From VRUE01 sp963822295 (GTDB lineage Bacteria > Actinomycetota > Thermoleophilia > Solirubrobacterales > 70-9): a stretch of 64,000 bases of DNA. The stretch is taken from positions 1,922,001 through 1,986,000 of the forward strand of contig CAWGHD010000002.1 in the NCBI GenBank assembly GCA_963822295.1. The letters run 5' to 3'. Below the pieces are notes generated by a model, which was given only the letters and a program-made list of their open reading frames with translations, made no database searches and was not told the DNA's origin. The position numbers and the translations under genes are program-made. Shown one piece after another: positions 8,834 to 17,427 of this stretch (position 1 is its first letter; every line of letters starts with the position of its first letter).

Positions 8834-9763
8834 ATGCGGCACTCAGCGCTTCTCTATAACGATCAGGCCGAGCTCCTCGACGGCGTGTTGCCCTTCCTCC
8901 GGGCGGGGTCCGAGCGCGGCGAGGCGCTTCTGGTCGCGATGCCCAGGGCGAACCTGGAGGCCGTCCGCGAGGTCCTCAATGCGGAGGCCCGCCTGGTCTC
9001 CTTCATGGACCTCGATCAGACCGGCGGGAATCCGGCGCGGCTGATCTCCGCCTGGCAGGAGTTCGGAGAGACCGACGGGGCCGCGGGCCTGCGCTGCGTC
9101 GGAGAGTCGCTCTGGTTCGGGCGCAGCGCCGCGGAGATCGACGAGTGCGAGCGCCACGAGATGCTGCTCAACCTCGCCTTCGGGCCGAGCGCCAACACCT
9201 CGCTGCTCTGCCCCTACGACAGGGGACGGCTCGACGCGGACGTCCTCGACCGTGTCGGCCACTCACACCGCGAGCTGGCCCGGGACGGCGAGGCTGCGAC
9301 CGCGAGCACCACCTTCGTCGAGCCCGGGGATTTCAACCCGTTCGAGGGCGAGCTCCCGCCCGTGAGGGCCGCGGTTGCCGCGATGCCGTTCGGGAAGGCC
9401 GAGCTCTCAGAGCTGCGCGCGCTCCTGAGACAGCGCGCCGACGAAGCGGGGCTCGAGCGGACGAGGCGCGACGACCTGGTCCTCGCCGGCGACGAGCTGG
9501 CGACCAACAGCATCCAGCACGCGGGCGGCGGCGGCACCATGCGCGTATGGGCCGACGAGGAGCAGGTCATCTGCGAAGTCCGCGACGGCGGACGGCTCGA
9601 GGAGCCGCTGATCGGGCGGGCGCGACCCTCGCCCGAGCAGACCGGCGGGCGCGGCCTCTGGCTCGCGAACCAGCTCTGCGACCTCGTTCAGATCCGCAGC
9701 GGCGAGGACGGCAACGCGATCCGCCTCAGCATGAAGCTCGACCCCGTGGCCGCGGCGGGCTAG
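8834..9763 (+). CDS. MEDS-domain sensor with RsbW-like HATPase (anti-sigma kinase)
   Basis: 309 residues from ATG 8834. Residues 1-150 begin MRHSALLYNDQAELLDGVLP and resemble the MEDS/DcmR-type sensory domain (LRCVGESLWFGR, HEMLLNLAF). Residues about 185-305 form a GHKL ATPase of the RsbW/HATPase_c_2 type: N box DELATNSIQHA, G1 region EVRDGGRLEEP and G2 box GGRGLWLANQLCDLV. The known role of this domain is to phosphorylate an antagonist protein or hold a sigma factor. Its divergent neighbour is a SpoIIE phosphatase, so the pair likely forms opposite arms of one switch. No STAS-domain antagonist or sigma factor is in the window. The gene overlaps the convergent glycosyltransferase by 4 bp. Confidence 0.8.
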   Translation: MRHSALLYNDQAELLDGVLPFLRAGSERGEALLVAMPRANLEAVREVLNAEARLVSFMDLDQTGGNPARLISAWQEFGETDGAAGLRCVGESLWFGRSAAEIDECERHEMLLNLAFGPSANTSLLCPYDRGRLDADVLDRVGHSHRELARDGEAATASTTFVEPGDFNPFEGELPPVRAAVAAMPFGKAELSELRALLRQRADEAGLERTRRDDLVLAGDELATNSIQHAGGGGTMRVWADEEQVICEVRDGGRLEEPLIGRARPSPEQTGGRGLWLANQLCDLVQIRSGEDGNAIRLSMKLDPVAAAG

Positions 9764-10479
9764 GTCTCGACTGCCCTGCGGAAGCGGGCGCGAAAGGAGA
9801 GCAGCTGAAGAAGCGCGCGGAAGCAGAAGATGAGAAGGCCGGCGCCGCGCAGGCTTGAGTGGCCATGTGGCCGCCGGCGGTGGCTGACGGGGACCTCGAC
9901 GATGCGCCGCGACCCGGCGGCGGCCCCCAGGGAGAGCAGGGTCGAGGGCACGAGCGGGGACTCCCCGAGCAGCGGCTCCAACTCCTCCCACAGCGATCGC
10001 CGGAAGATCCGGAAGGGGGTGTTGGGGTCGCTGAGGCGGCGGCCGCCGATCGAAGAGACGAGCAGCGAGAGCGCCCGCGAGAGCAGAACCCTGTGGGGCT
10101 GCGATTCACGCTTCCGACGCACCCCCAATATGAGGTCGCCCTCGCCCCGAGACTCCCAGAGGCGCCAGAAGTCCTCGATCTCGAACTGGCGGTCGGAGTC
10201 GAACTGGAAGACCCAGTCTCCGCTCGAGAGGCGGACCGCCTTGGAGACGGCCGGGCCGTGGCCGTGGTTGAGAGCCTCGTGCTCGACACGAAGCCAGTCG
10301 TGGTCGGCCGCGAGGCGGTCGAGGATCGCGCCCGTGCCGTCGGTCGAGGCGTCGTCGACCACGATCGCCTCGGCACCGGCGAGCTGAGAGATCACGATCT
10401 CGCCCAGTTCCGTCAGCACCGCCTCGATCACGGCAGCCTCGTTGTAGGCGGGCACCACGGCGGAGACTTTTGCGCTCAT
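9760..10479 (-). CDS. Family 2 glycosyltransferase (DPM/polyprenyl-P type)
   Basis: 239 residues. The GT-A core is clear: VSAVVPAYNEAAVIEAVLTE, the first Asp motif VVDDASTDGTG, and the DxD-equivalent FQFDSDRQFE. It ends with DPNTPFRIFRR and a C-terminal hydrophobic/basic tail (LLIFCFRALLQLLSF). This matches dolichol- or polyprenyl-phosphate sugar transferases. It overlaps the upstream mutase-like gene by 4 bp (ATGA), so the two are co-translated. The tail could be a membrane-associated helix. Donor sugar and acceptor are not readable. Confidence 0.85.
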   Translation of the reverse strand: MSAKVSAVVPAYNEAAVIEAVLTELGEIVISQLAGAEAIVVDDASTDGTGAILDRLAADHDWLRVEHEALNHGHGPAVSKAVRLSSGDWVFQFDSDRQFEIEDFWRLWESRGEGDLILGVRRKRESQPHRVLLSRALSLLVSSIGGRRLSDPNTPFRIFRRSLWEELEPLLGESPLVPSTLLSLGAAAGSRRIVEVPVSHRRRPHGHSSLRGAGLLIFCFRALLQLLSFRARFRRAVET

Positions 10480-11813
10480 GAGCCGCTCGCCCTGGCGGGT
10501 TCCTCGACCAGTCGATGGGCCGTGTCGATGCCGCTCTTCACGGCGTGGTCCATGTTGCCGGACTCATACCTCCATTCACCGAAGCGGCCCCGGGAGTGGA
10601 TGCCGCGCTGCAGGAGCCAGCCCTCGATGGTCGCCAGGGCCTGGTCACGGTCGAGGGTCGGCACGGGGTAGGCGTACTCGAGGTTGGTCGAATGGACCGA
10701 GGCCAACGGCGCCTCCGCTGCGACCAACCCTGCGTCCCGCAGCGATTCGATGACGCGCTCCTCGAGGTCGGCCGGCGCTGGGCCGGCGGCGGAGCGGTAG
10801 CTGGTCTCGGTCATGTAGGAGCAGAAGCGGGACGTCTCGCCGCCGGGGACGTTGCTCGCCGCGTACTTGGCGAAGTTCGTGGCTCGATAGAACGGCGTCG
10901 ACGGGTCCGGGAAGTAAAACCATGACCGGCTGTCGTCGAGCGGCTTCTCGAACCCCACCCCGACGACGACGACCGAGGTGTGGACGAGTGTCCGCGCGGC
11001 GGCGCGGACCTGGCTCGGACAACCGCGGACGCACCCCACCAGACGATCGATCGGCATCGTCGAGACGAGCGCGTCGTAGGGCTCCGCCTCCCCCGAGGAG
11101 AGGTGGAGGAGACGCTTTGCGGGATCCACCCCCACCACCTCGGACTCGAGCCGCACCGCTTTGCCGAGTTGCGCCGCGACGCGGCGAAAGATCTCCCCCG
11201 TCCCGCCCCGCAGCGGATACATGAAGGTGCTGTTCGGGCCCCAACCGCGATCGCCGCGCTGCCGCGCGAAGTTTGCGAGCGCATCGTCCCTGTCGGGCAC
11301 GCTGACGCGCTCGGCGATCCAGCCGTATGACATCCGTTGAACCTCGGTTGCCCACACCTTCTCGTTGTACGGCCTCATGAAGTGGCGCGTGACCCCGGGC
11401 CCGAAGACGGCCTCCATCCACTCGCCGAAGTCGGCCTCCTCGCCGGAGGCTCCGGCAGCGCTCCGCAGGCCGGCGAGGCACTCCTCGGCGACCGCGGGCG
11501 GGAGATGGCGAAGGTTGTTCTGGAACGGATAGGGAATCCAGCGATCGCCGAATCGGATGTAGGAGGAGCGGTCGTGCTCGAGCAGTTCGTCGCCCATCAC
11601 CTCGTCGAGCAGGGCGTCGAACTCACCGAAGTGGCTGAACACGACGTGGCCGCCGAAGTCCCAGGTGAAGCCCCGCGGGTCGACGATCGAGCCGGCGCTT
11701 CCCCCGGCGACGGATGCACGCTCGAGGAGCGTCCAGTCGTCGTGCCCGAGGCGCTCTAGCTCCCGCGCGCAGGCGAGCCCGCAGGGTCCCGCTCCGATGA
11801 TCGCTATCCGCAC
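10476..11813 (-). CDS. FAD-dependent mutase/oxidoreductase (UDP-galactopyranose mutase-like)
   Basis: 445 residues from GTG 11813, which puts the FAD motif RIAIIGAGPCGLACARELER at the very N-terminus; an ATG at 11834 would add seven residues. Further motifs are SIVDPRGFTWDFGGHVVFSH, YIRFGDRWIPYPFQNNLRHL, MRPYNEKVWATEV and GGTGEIFRRVAAQL. The YPFQNN and NEKVWA segments are like UDP-galactopyranose mutase and related FAD proteins of glycan loci. A role in making or rearranging a nucleotide sugar is likely given the overlapping glycosyltransferase, but a general amine-oxidase-like function cannot be excluded. It is divergent from the DUF2298 gene with about 20 bp between starts. Confidence 0.75.
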   Translation of the reverse strand: MRIAIIGAGPCGLACARELERLGHDDWTLLERASVAGGSAGSIVDPRGFTWDFGGHVVFSHFGEFDALLDEVMGDELLEHDRSSYIRFGDRWIPYPFQNNLRHLPPAVAEECLAGLRSAAGASGEEADFGEWMEAVFGPGVTRHFMRPYNEKVWATEVQRMSYGWIAERVSVPDRDDALANFARQRGDRGWGPNSTFMYPLRGGTGEIFRRVAAQLGKAVRLESEVVGVDPAKRLLHLSSGEAEPYDALVSTMPIDRLVGCVRGCPSQVRAAARTLVHTSVVVVGVGFEKPLDDSRSWFYFPDPSTPFYRATNFAKYAASNVPGGETSRFCSYMTETSYRSAAGPAPADLEERVIESLRDAGLVAAEAPLASVHSTNLEYAYPVPTLDRDQALATIEGWLLQRGIHSRGRFGEWRYESGNMDHAVKSGIDTAHRLVEEPARASGS

Positions 11814-11832
11814 TACTGGCCAGTATGTCGCC

Positions 11833-14005
11833 ATGACCGACGCACTGTTGCTCGTCCTCACGGTCGAGGCGATCGGGCTGCTGGCCCTTCCGGCGACCGT
11901 CGTTCTGCTGCGACGCCTGCCGGGGGCGGTCTGCCACGCGCGAGCGCTCGGCCTGCTGCTGGCCGCCTACCCGGCATGGCTCCTGGCGAGCCTTCATCTG
12001 GTTCGCTACGGCAGGGCGACGATCGCCCTGGGTGTCCTCCTGCTGGCCACGGCGGCCGGCCTCGCCTGGTGGCGCGGCTGGCGAGCTCCGGCCGGCAGCG
12101 CGCGGCTCTGGCTTGCCTCCGCCGCCGTCTTCTGGCTCGCGTTCGCGCTGGCGCTGGCGCTGGTCAGACTGGTCGCCCGAGGTGTGGGGCGTCGAGAAGC
12201 CGATGGACATGGCGTTCGTCAACTCGATCAACCGAGCCGATTGGTTCCCGCCCTCCGACCCCTGGCTGTCGGGCTCCTCGATCAACTACTACTACTTCGG
12301 TCACTACATCGTTGCCTGGCTGGTTCGGGCCACGGGGGCGGACCCGGCGACCGGCTACAACTCGGCCGTCGCGATCTTCTTCGCCCTCTCGGCGACCGGT
12401 GTGTTCTCCGTCACCGTCTCGCTGACCGCCCTGATCGACTCGGCAAGGGAGATCAGGCGGCGCGCGCTCGCCGCCGGGATCGTCGCGGTGGGCCTCGCGA
12501 TGCTGCTCGGAACCCTGGCCGCGCTCCCGGAGCTCATCGACGCGGGCGGGTCGCTGCTCGACTACCGCTGGTGGCTTCCTTCGCGGGTCATCGCGCATAC
12601 CGCGAACGACTTCCCGTTCTACAGCCTCCTGATCGGCGACCTGCACGCTCACGTGATGGTCGTTCCGTTCGCGCTCCTCGGCCTGGCCCTCTCGGTCCAG
12701 CTCGCGGTCTTCGGGCCCCGCCTGCCCTCGCGCCGCCGATCGTCCCGCGAATGGGTCGCCGCTCTCGCGGAGGTGGCCCTGGCGGCTCTCGTTCTCGGGG
12801 CCGTGGGGGCGACCAACAGCTTCAGCATCCCGATCACGATCGGCCTCGTCGCCGGCGCGATGGCGATCTGGGCCGCGGCCTCGCGGCGATGGACGGCGGC
12901 CGCACTCTGGGTCGGGGCCTGGCTCGCGCTGTCCGTCCTCCTCTTCCTGCCTTTCCTGCTCCACTTCGACGCCCCCACAGATGGTGTCGGTTTCGTCAAC
13001 AGGCATCCGAGCGTGGGTCGCTTCGCCGGCGACGAGCTGCTGCTCTACGGGGTCTTCCTCTGGGCCCTTGCCCCGCTCCTCGCCGGGCCCCTTCGCCGGC
13101 TCGCCATTCGCCTCGGCGCCGCTCGCGCTCTGGGGGCGGCGGCCGCGGCGGCCTTGCTCGTCGCACTCGGCCTGCTCGTCGGGGAAACGATTCCGGTCCT
13201 GGTCGTGATCGTGCTGGCGATCGCCTGGCACGGTGTGGTGGAGAGGGACCGAGGCGCGACCGAGCGATGCCTCTGCCTGATTGCGGCGCTCGGCCTGACC
13301 GCGGCTCTGGTGGGAAATCTCGTCTATGTGCGCGACACCTTCGCCATCGGGCCCGACTTTCGCTTCAACACGGTGTTCAAGTTCGGCTACCAGGCCTGGT
13401 ACCTGCTCGCCGTCGCCGCCGCCGCCGGCCTTTTCATCAACGTCGCCGGCAAGCGCTCGCCTGGCCGGACGATCTGGCTGGCCGGGCTCCTCGCGTTGGT
13501 TGCGTCCGCCTCCGTCTATCCGCTCGCCGGCTCCTACAGCGCCACCCAGGGCTTCGAAGGCAGGCCGACCCTCGACGGCCTGCGCTGGCTCGGCGAACGC
13601 TCTCCAGGCGATCTTGCCGCGATTCGCTGGATGCGAGAGAACATCGAGGGTCACCCGGTGATCCTCGAGGCGGCCGGGCGCGACTACGACCCCCGCGGCC
13701 ACGGCCGCGTCTCGGTCTTCACCGGCCTGCCGACCGTGCTTGGCTGGCCCGGGCACGAGATCCAATGGGGCCATCCGCCCGGCTCTCGCGCCGATGACGT
13801 GCGCGCCATATACGCCTCCGGCGACCTTGCGAGGGCGGAACGGCTGCTGCGGCGCTACCGGGTCCGCTATGTCTTCGACGGAAGCCTCGAGGAGCTCTAT
13901 TACCCCGGCTCCGCCCGCGCCCGTCTGGCGAAGCTGGGAGAGCCGGTGTTCTCGAGACGAGGCACGACCGTTTTTCGCGTGCCTCTCCTCAGGGCACGAC
14001 GGTGA
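11833..14005 (+). pseudogene. DUF2298 (Chlor_Arch_YYY) polytopic membrane protein with a one-base frameshift
   Basis: The ATG at 11833 opens a strongly hydrophobic frame (MTDALLLVLTVEAIGLLAL, several TM helices). At about 12,160-12,175 homology jumps to the +1 frame, which reads WSPEVWGVEKPMDMAFVNS, INYYYFGHYIVAWLVR, DFPFYSLLIGDLHAHV and FRFNTVFKFGYQAWYLL, then ends at 14005. These are hallmark motifs of the YYY/DUF2298 family, whose members are about 700-800 residues and resemble GT-C type membrane glycosyltransferases. Joined, the two parts give roughly 724 residues, the expected size. The break lies in a run of GCGCTG repeats, where an indel is easy. Either a recent pseudogene or an assembly error. 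Confidence 0.8.
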
Positions 14006-15635
14006 AGCTGGTCCGCTTCGTCGCCGACGCGTTGTTCGCCAGGTCCTTCGCCTTGGCGCTCAGCCGGTAGGGCCCGGGCTTCAGCTTCTTGCCGCCGATC
14101 CGGCCGCGGAAGAGGAACCTGTTGACTCCCTTCTTGCCGACGATCGTGAAGGAGCCCTTCACGGGCACCCATTTGGGGCCGCGGTGCCGCTGGACCGTGA
14201 ACCGGACCGACCCCGGCTCCGAGAGCGTGAAGGTCACCCGCGTGCCGATCGGGGGCTTGGCGGCGCTGGTCGAGGCGCCGGAGTTCGCCGCCCTGAATTT
14301 CTCCACCGAGAGGCTCAACACGCTGATCTTCGGCTCGGTCGTGTCAGGTGCCGGGGTCACCGTCGGGGTGGGCGCAGCCGGGGGGGCCGGGGTGACGGTG
14401 GGCGTCGGATAGGCGATGATCTGCGAGAGCGCGAACGAGGCGATGGAGTGCGCCTGGGGGTCGCCACCGGCGCTGGTGAAGCTCCCCGCTGCATAGAGCT
14501 GCCGATCGACGAGGGCGAGGGCGAGCCCGTTGCCGACCCACGGGCCGTTGCCGGCGCCGTCGGACCCGACCGGGTGCCAGGCGGTGCCGTCGAAGAAGGC
14601 GACGTTGTCGGCGCGTGCGTCGCCGTTCGCATTCTGGAACGTCCCTGTGACGAAGAGGTTCGAGCCATCGCCGGTGAGGGCGTTGATCGAGGTCGTCGTC
14701 GGGAGCCACCCGTTCCCGCCGCCGCTGTCGGCGCCCAGGGCGCTCCATTCCGACCCGTTCCATCGCGCGACGTGGTCGGCCTGCGGGATGCCCGCGATGT
14801 CGTTCGCGTCCGTGCCGACGTACGCGTCGGTCCCGACGGCGGTGAGACCGCGGACGAAGGTGGTGACCGCGCAGCCGCACGCCCCGGCGCCCGCGCCCAT
14901 GGGCTGCCAGGTGCCCCCCGAGGGCAGGTACGCGACGTTGTCTGCCGCGGCGATGTCCTCCAGGTTGCTGAACCCTCCGCCCGCGTAGAGCGTGCCGTTG
15001 CTGTCGGCCGCCAGCGCGTACACCGGGCCGGCGAAGGGGTGGGCCGGATCGATGACCGTGGTGCTCGAGGCGCCGGTGGCCAGGTCGCACGCGAGCAGGT
15101 AGTCGGCGGACGCGATGCCCGCGCCGTTCTGGAACTCCCCGCCGACGTAGAGCGTCGGGCCGATGATCTGCAGGGCGTCGACGTTGCCACCGAACGGCGG
15201 GCCGGCCGCGTCGCAGAACGGCGCCCAGCTCACGCCGTCCCAGACCGCGAGGTGGTCGGCGTTCGCGTCACCCCCCGCATTCTGGAAGGTGCCTCCGGCG
15301 TAGAGCTTGCCGCCGGACACGGCGATGGCGGAGACCCGGCCGTTAGAGATCCCCGACGTCGAGGAGCTGACCGCGCTCCAGCTGCTGCCGTTCCACGCTG
15401 CGATGCGATCCGCGTCGGGTATACCGCCCGAGTCGGTGAACTCGCCGCCCACGTAGATCGCGCCCGACGTGACCGCCAGGGCGGAGGCGACGAGGTCCAG
15501 CGAGTCGGTCCCGGGTGAGCCCCGGTCCCCAAGATGGTCCCAACCACCCGGCCCCGCCGCGCTTCCCTGCCAGGCAAGCCCACCCAGAAGAACGAGCACC
15601 ACCGCCGACGTTCCAACCAACCGCCGAAGCCTCAA
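13989..15635 (-). CDS. Secreted repeat (beta-propeller) protein with C-terminal Ig-like domain
   Basis: 548 residues with a signal peptide (LVGTSAVVLVLLGGLAWQGSA). About eight blades repeat the pattern G-x-L-Y-(V/A)-G-G-x-F-x-(N/D)-A-G-G-x-x-x-A-D-x-(V/I)-A-x-W-(N/D)-G (examples LYAGGTFQNAGGDANADHLA and LYVGGEFQNGAGIASADYLL), as in delta-60/Kelch-like extracellular propellers. A Pro-Thr linker (YPTPTVTPAPPAAPTPTVTP) leads to a C-terminal beta domain with SLSVEKFRAANSG, VTFTLSEPGSVRFTVQR and GPYRLSAKAKDLANNAS. That domain type is frequent in actinobacterial surface proteins. Convergent and overlapping by 17 bp with the DUF2298 gene. Function unknown; probably extracellular binding. Confidence 0.75.
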   Translation of the reverse strand: MRLRRLVGTSAVVLVLLGGLAWQGSAAGPGGWDHLGDRGSPGTDSLDLVASALAVTSGAIYVGGEFTDSGGIPDADRIAAWNGSSWSAVSSSTSGISNGRVSAIAVSGGKLYAGGTFQNAGGDANADHLAVWDGVSWAPFCDAAGPPFGGNVDALQIIGPTLYVGGEFQNGAGIASADYLLACDLATGASSTTVIDPAHPFAGPVYALAADSNGTLYAGGGFSNLEDIAAADNVAYLPSGGTWQPMGAGAGACGCAVTTFVRGLTAVGTDAYVGTDANDIAGIPQADHVARWNGSEWSALGADSGGGNGWLPTTTSINALTGDGSNLFVTGTFQNANGDARADNVAFFDGTAWHPVGSDGAGNGPWVGNGLALALVDRQLYAAGSFTSAGGDPQAHSIASFALSQIIAYPTPTVTPAPPAAPTPTVTPAPDTTEPKISVLSLSVEKFRAANSGASTSAAKPPIGTRVTFTLSEPGSVRFTVQRHRGPKWVPVKGSFTIVGKKGVNRFLFRGRIGGKKLKPGPYRLSAKAKDLANNASATKRTSFTVVP

Positions 15636-15921
15636 CTGAAACGCCGCCTTCCAAGCTACCTAGACCATCGATCGCCGATCGGAGCGGTCAATCGATTCGT
15701 CCCTCCAAGTTACACCCAGCACCAAAACGCCTCGCCTTTGATGCCGATGATCGCGAGTCGTGAAGATAGTCGACATCGTATGGCTAAGCTGAAAGACGAA
15801 TTAGAGCTATCTAGGCAGCAAAGTTTCAGAAATAAGGTAAATCTTGAAACTTTCGATAGCAGCTAAAGTTGCAGGAAATCGCTATTTCTTGAAACTAGAT
15901 AGCTAGAATGGTCTCTTGAAA
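15636..15921. promoter_or_regulatory. AT-rich intergenic region with candidate operators
   Basis: This stretch is clearly poorer in G+C than the flanking chromosome and I see no convincing gene in it. It contains a perfect 10-bp inverted repeat (AGCTATCTAG at 15805-15814, CTAGATAGCT at 15895-15904) and a 10-bp direct repeat TCTTGAAACT (15842-15851 and 15887-15896), with GTTTCA at 15823 facing the first copy. All lie just upstream of the HTH gene starting at 15922. The natural reading is an autoregulatory operator array, an inference from layout. Confidence 0.5.
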
Positions 15922-16614
15922 ATGAGTCCTAAGCAGCAGAGAAAAATATTCGAGAACATCGTGCGGCTAAAGCGTGCTGAGGATAAGAGCGCGAATTCAG
16001 AAGTAGCCGCGGTTCGCGCGAATCTCGAAGATGAACTCGGCCGGACGGTGTCTCGCAACCTAGCCGCAAGCATTCTTGGCATCAGCCACACCGCGCTGAA
16101 CAAATGGATTGCCAAAGGCGAAATCCCGGTTGTGATCACGGAGAGCGGGCGTAAAGAGGTGCCGGTATCGCTGCTGCTCGACTTCTATGAGCAGGTAAAC
16201 CAAACACGAGCTTCCGGGGAGCGTCGCCTCCATGCACTTGAGCCAGCTATCGAGGAGGCACGCCGGCGCGCCTCGCGAATGCGGCCGGAGCGCTCGGTTG
16301 GTGGAACATCCGAGGGGGATCGACATCGCACCTCGGAGCGTCGTGCCCTCGCCTACCACCGGGCTCTGGCGCCGCGGCTGAGGCGGCCGATGCTCGACGA
16401 CGCGATGCGAAGGCTCGAACGATGGCGACAGGAGGGGCGCATCGACCACCGCTATGCGCTCCAGTGGGAACGGCTGCTCGAGAGGCCGGTCAGCGAGATT
16501 CGAAAGGAGATCTCACGCGACGATTCGGTCGGCAACGATCTGCGCCAGAACTCTCCTCTCGGTGGCCTACTGAGCGAGCCCGAGCGTCGAAAGATTCGCG
16601 AAGCGGTCGGGTAG
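15922..16614 (+). CDS. HTH DNA-binding protein, putative antitoxin/regulator
   Basis: 230 residues from ATG 15922; an in-frame TTG at 15916 adds two residues. A helix-turn-helix of the HTH_17/excisionase kind is visible at about residues 45-85: NLAASILGISHTALNKWIAK followed by GEIPVVITESGRKEVPVSL. The C-terminal half is Arg/Glu-rich and helical (SERRALAYHRALAPRLRRPM, RLERWRQEGRIDHRYALQWE). The stop is 3 bp before the start of a nucleotidyltransferase-fold gene. Such HTH plus nucleotidyltransferase pairs are typical of type IV toxin-antitoxin or AbiE-like modules, so the likely job is autorepressor and antitoxin. I do not recognise the exact family. Confidence 0.65.
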   Translation: MSPKQQRKIFENIVRLKRAEDKSANSEVAAVRANLEDELGRTVSRNLAASILGISHTALNKWIAKGEIPVVITESGRKEVPVSLLLDFYEQVNQTRASGERRLHALEPAIEEARRRASRMRPERSVGGTSEGDRHRTSERRALAYHRALAPRLRRPMLDDAMRRLERWRQEGRIDHRYALQWERLLERPVSEIRKEISRDDSVGNDLRQNSPLGGLLSEPERRKIREAVG

Positions 16615-16617
16615 GCC

Positions 16618-17148
16618 GTGAAGCGCGAGCAGTTCAACCACGTGATCGCCTCCGCGGCCGAGGTAGCGAGCGAGGAGGAGATCGTCGTTATCGGCAGCCA
16701 AGCAATCCATGGCATCCCGAGCCAGCCGCCAATGGAGGTCCTGGTCTCGATGGAGGCAGATGTCTATCCGCTCCACTCGCCCCACAAAGCGGATGAAATC
16801 GACCGAAATCTTGGTGACGGCTCATCCTTCCAACAGACCTTCGGCATCTATGCGCACGGAGTAGGCCCGGAGACAGTCGTCGGCCCGAAGGGCTGGGAGG
16901 AGCGACTCGTCAGAGTGGGGATCGAACGACGTGTTCACTCGAAGATCGACCCGGTCGCCTTATGCCTTGAAGCTCATGATCTGGTGGTGGCAAAGTGCGC
17001 AAGAGGGGAGAAGCGTGACTGGGAGTTCGCGAAAGCTCTACGGGATGCCGGCATCGTCGAGCGCGAGGAGCTGCTGCGCCGCCTAGACGACGTGGACCTC
17101 GCCCCCGAGAAGCTGGCCCATATCCGGAAGATGCTTGAAGCGCTCTAA
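16618..17148 (+). CDS. DUF6036-like nucleotidyltransferase, putative toxin
   Basis: 176 residues from GTG 16618. The N-terminal part has the nucleotidyltransferase signature: EEIVVIGSQAIHG (the GS motif), then an acidic strand SMEADVYPLHS about 20 residues later (metal-binding D/E pair). Later motifs are LCLEAHDLVVAKCARGEKRD and a helical C-terminus. This resembles DUF6036/AbiEii-like minimal nucleotidyltransferases. Family knowledge: related proteins nucleotidylate tRNA or other targets and act as toxins in phage defence. The overlap-like spacing with the upstream HTH gene supports a two-gene module. Target unknown. Confidence 0.65.
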   Translation: MKREQFNHVIASAAEVASEEEIVVIGSQAIHGIPSQPPMEVLVSMEADVYPLHSPHKADEIDRNLGDGSSFQQTFGIYAHGVGPETVVGPKGWEERLVRVGIERRVHSKIDPVALCLEAHDLVVAKCARGEKRDWEFAKALRDAGIVEREELLRRLDDVDLAPEKLAHIRKMLEAL

Positions 17149-17177
17149 TTCAGTTGACAGGATTTGTCCAGTCGCAA

Positions 17178-17194
17178 CCCGCACTGGGTGCGGG
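17178..17194. terminator. Hairpin after the HTH/nucleotidyltransferase pair
   Basis: CCCGCAC TGG GTGCGGG is a perfect 7-bp stem with a 3-nt loop, 30 bp after the stop at 17148 and just left of the attachment repeat. There is no strong T-run. It could serve as a terminator, or be part of the attachment site. Confidence 0.35.
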
Positions 17195-17204
17195 GTGTCG
17201 CTAT

Positions 17205-17248
17205 TACGGGAGCGACGGGACTCGAACCCGCGACCTCCGGCGTGACAG
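17205..17248. repeat. Left attachment repeat (displaced 3' half of tRNA-Asp)
   Basis: These 44 bp are identical, base for base, to 25166-25209. The bases on both sides differ at once. The right copy is the 3' half of the tRNA-Asp gene, from the anticodon loop through the T arm and acceptor stem; the left copy has no 5' half. This is the arrangement left when a tyrosine recombinase inserts an element into the 3' part of a tRNA gene. Confidence 0.9.
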
Positions 17249-17427
17249 TCGATCAACTTCCCTGCAAATATGGGTTTTTGAGGGAGTTTCGGATGGTTTG
17301 GACCGGTCTCGATCGGTCTCGGCTCAAGCGGATCGGTACCCGAACCGGGTACCCAGGTCGGCTTCTGCGGTGCAAGGACATCTGGGAGCGGACAACTCAC
17401 TAGGTATCCGCGAGCTAGGAGGTCGAG
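17249..17427. promoter_or_regulatory. Integrase upstream region with short repeats
   Basis: Between the left repeat and the integrase start there is no credible gene. The stretch has two CGGTCTCG copies 10 bp apart (17304-17311 and 17314-17321) and an inverted repeat GGTACCC-GAACC-GGGTACC (17335-17353). These could be integrase arm-type binding sites or promoter operators. A strong Shine-Dalgarno (AGGAGG, 17417-17422) precedes the integrase ATG at 17428. Confidence 0.4.

Noticed and set aside
15534..15866. 110-codon plus-strand open frame before the HTH gene
   Set aside because: It runs from within the opposite-strand propeller gene into AT-rich operator-like DNA, with no ribosome site or recognisable sequence.
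15805..15904. CRISPR-like repeats
   Set aside because: Only two short copies of a 10-mer and one inverted pair, with no regular spacers or cas genes; they read as operators.
15636..17148. HTH/nucleotidyltransferase pair as part of the tRNA-Asp element
   Set aside because: It lies outside the left 44-bp repeat, so it is not inside the element as bounded now, although it may have arrived with an earlier insertion.
17164..17403. Short plus-strand open frame containing GATGLEPATSGVT
   Set aside because: The sequence is the antisense of the tRNA-Asp 3' half in the left attachment repeat. This is a frequent false protein and has no ribosome site.
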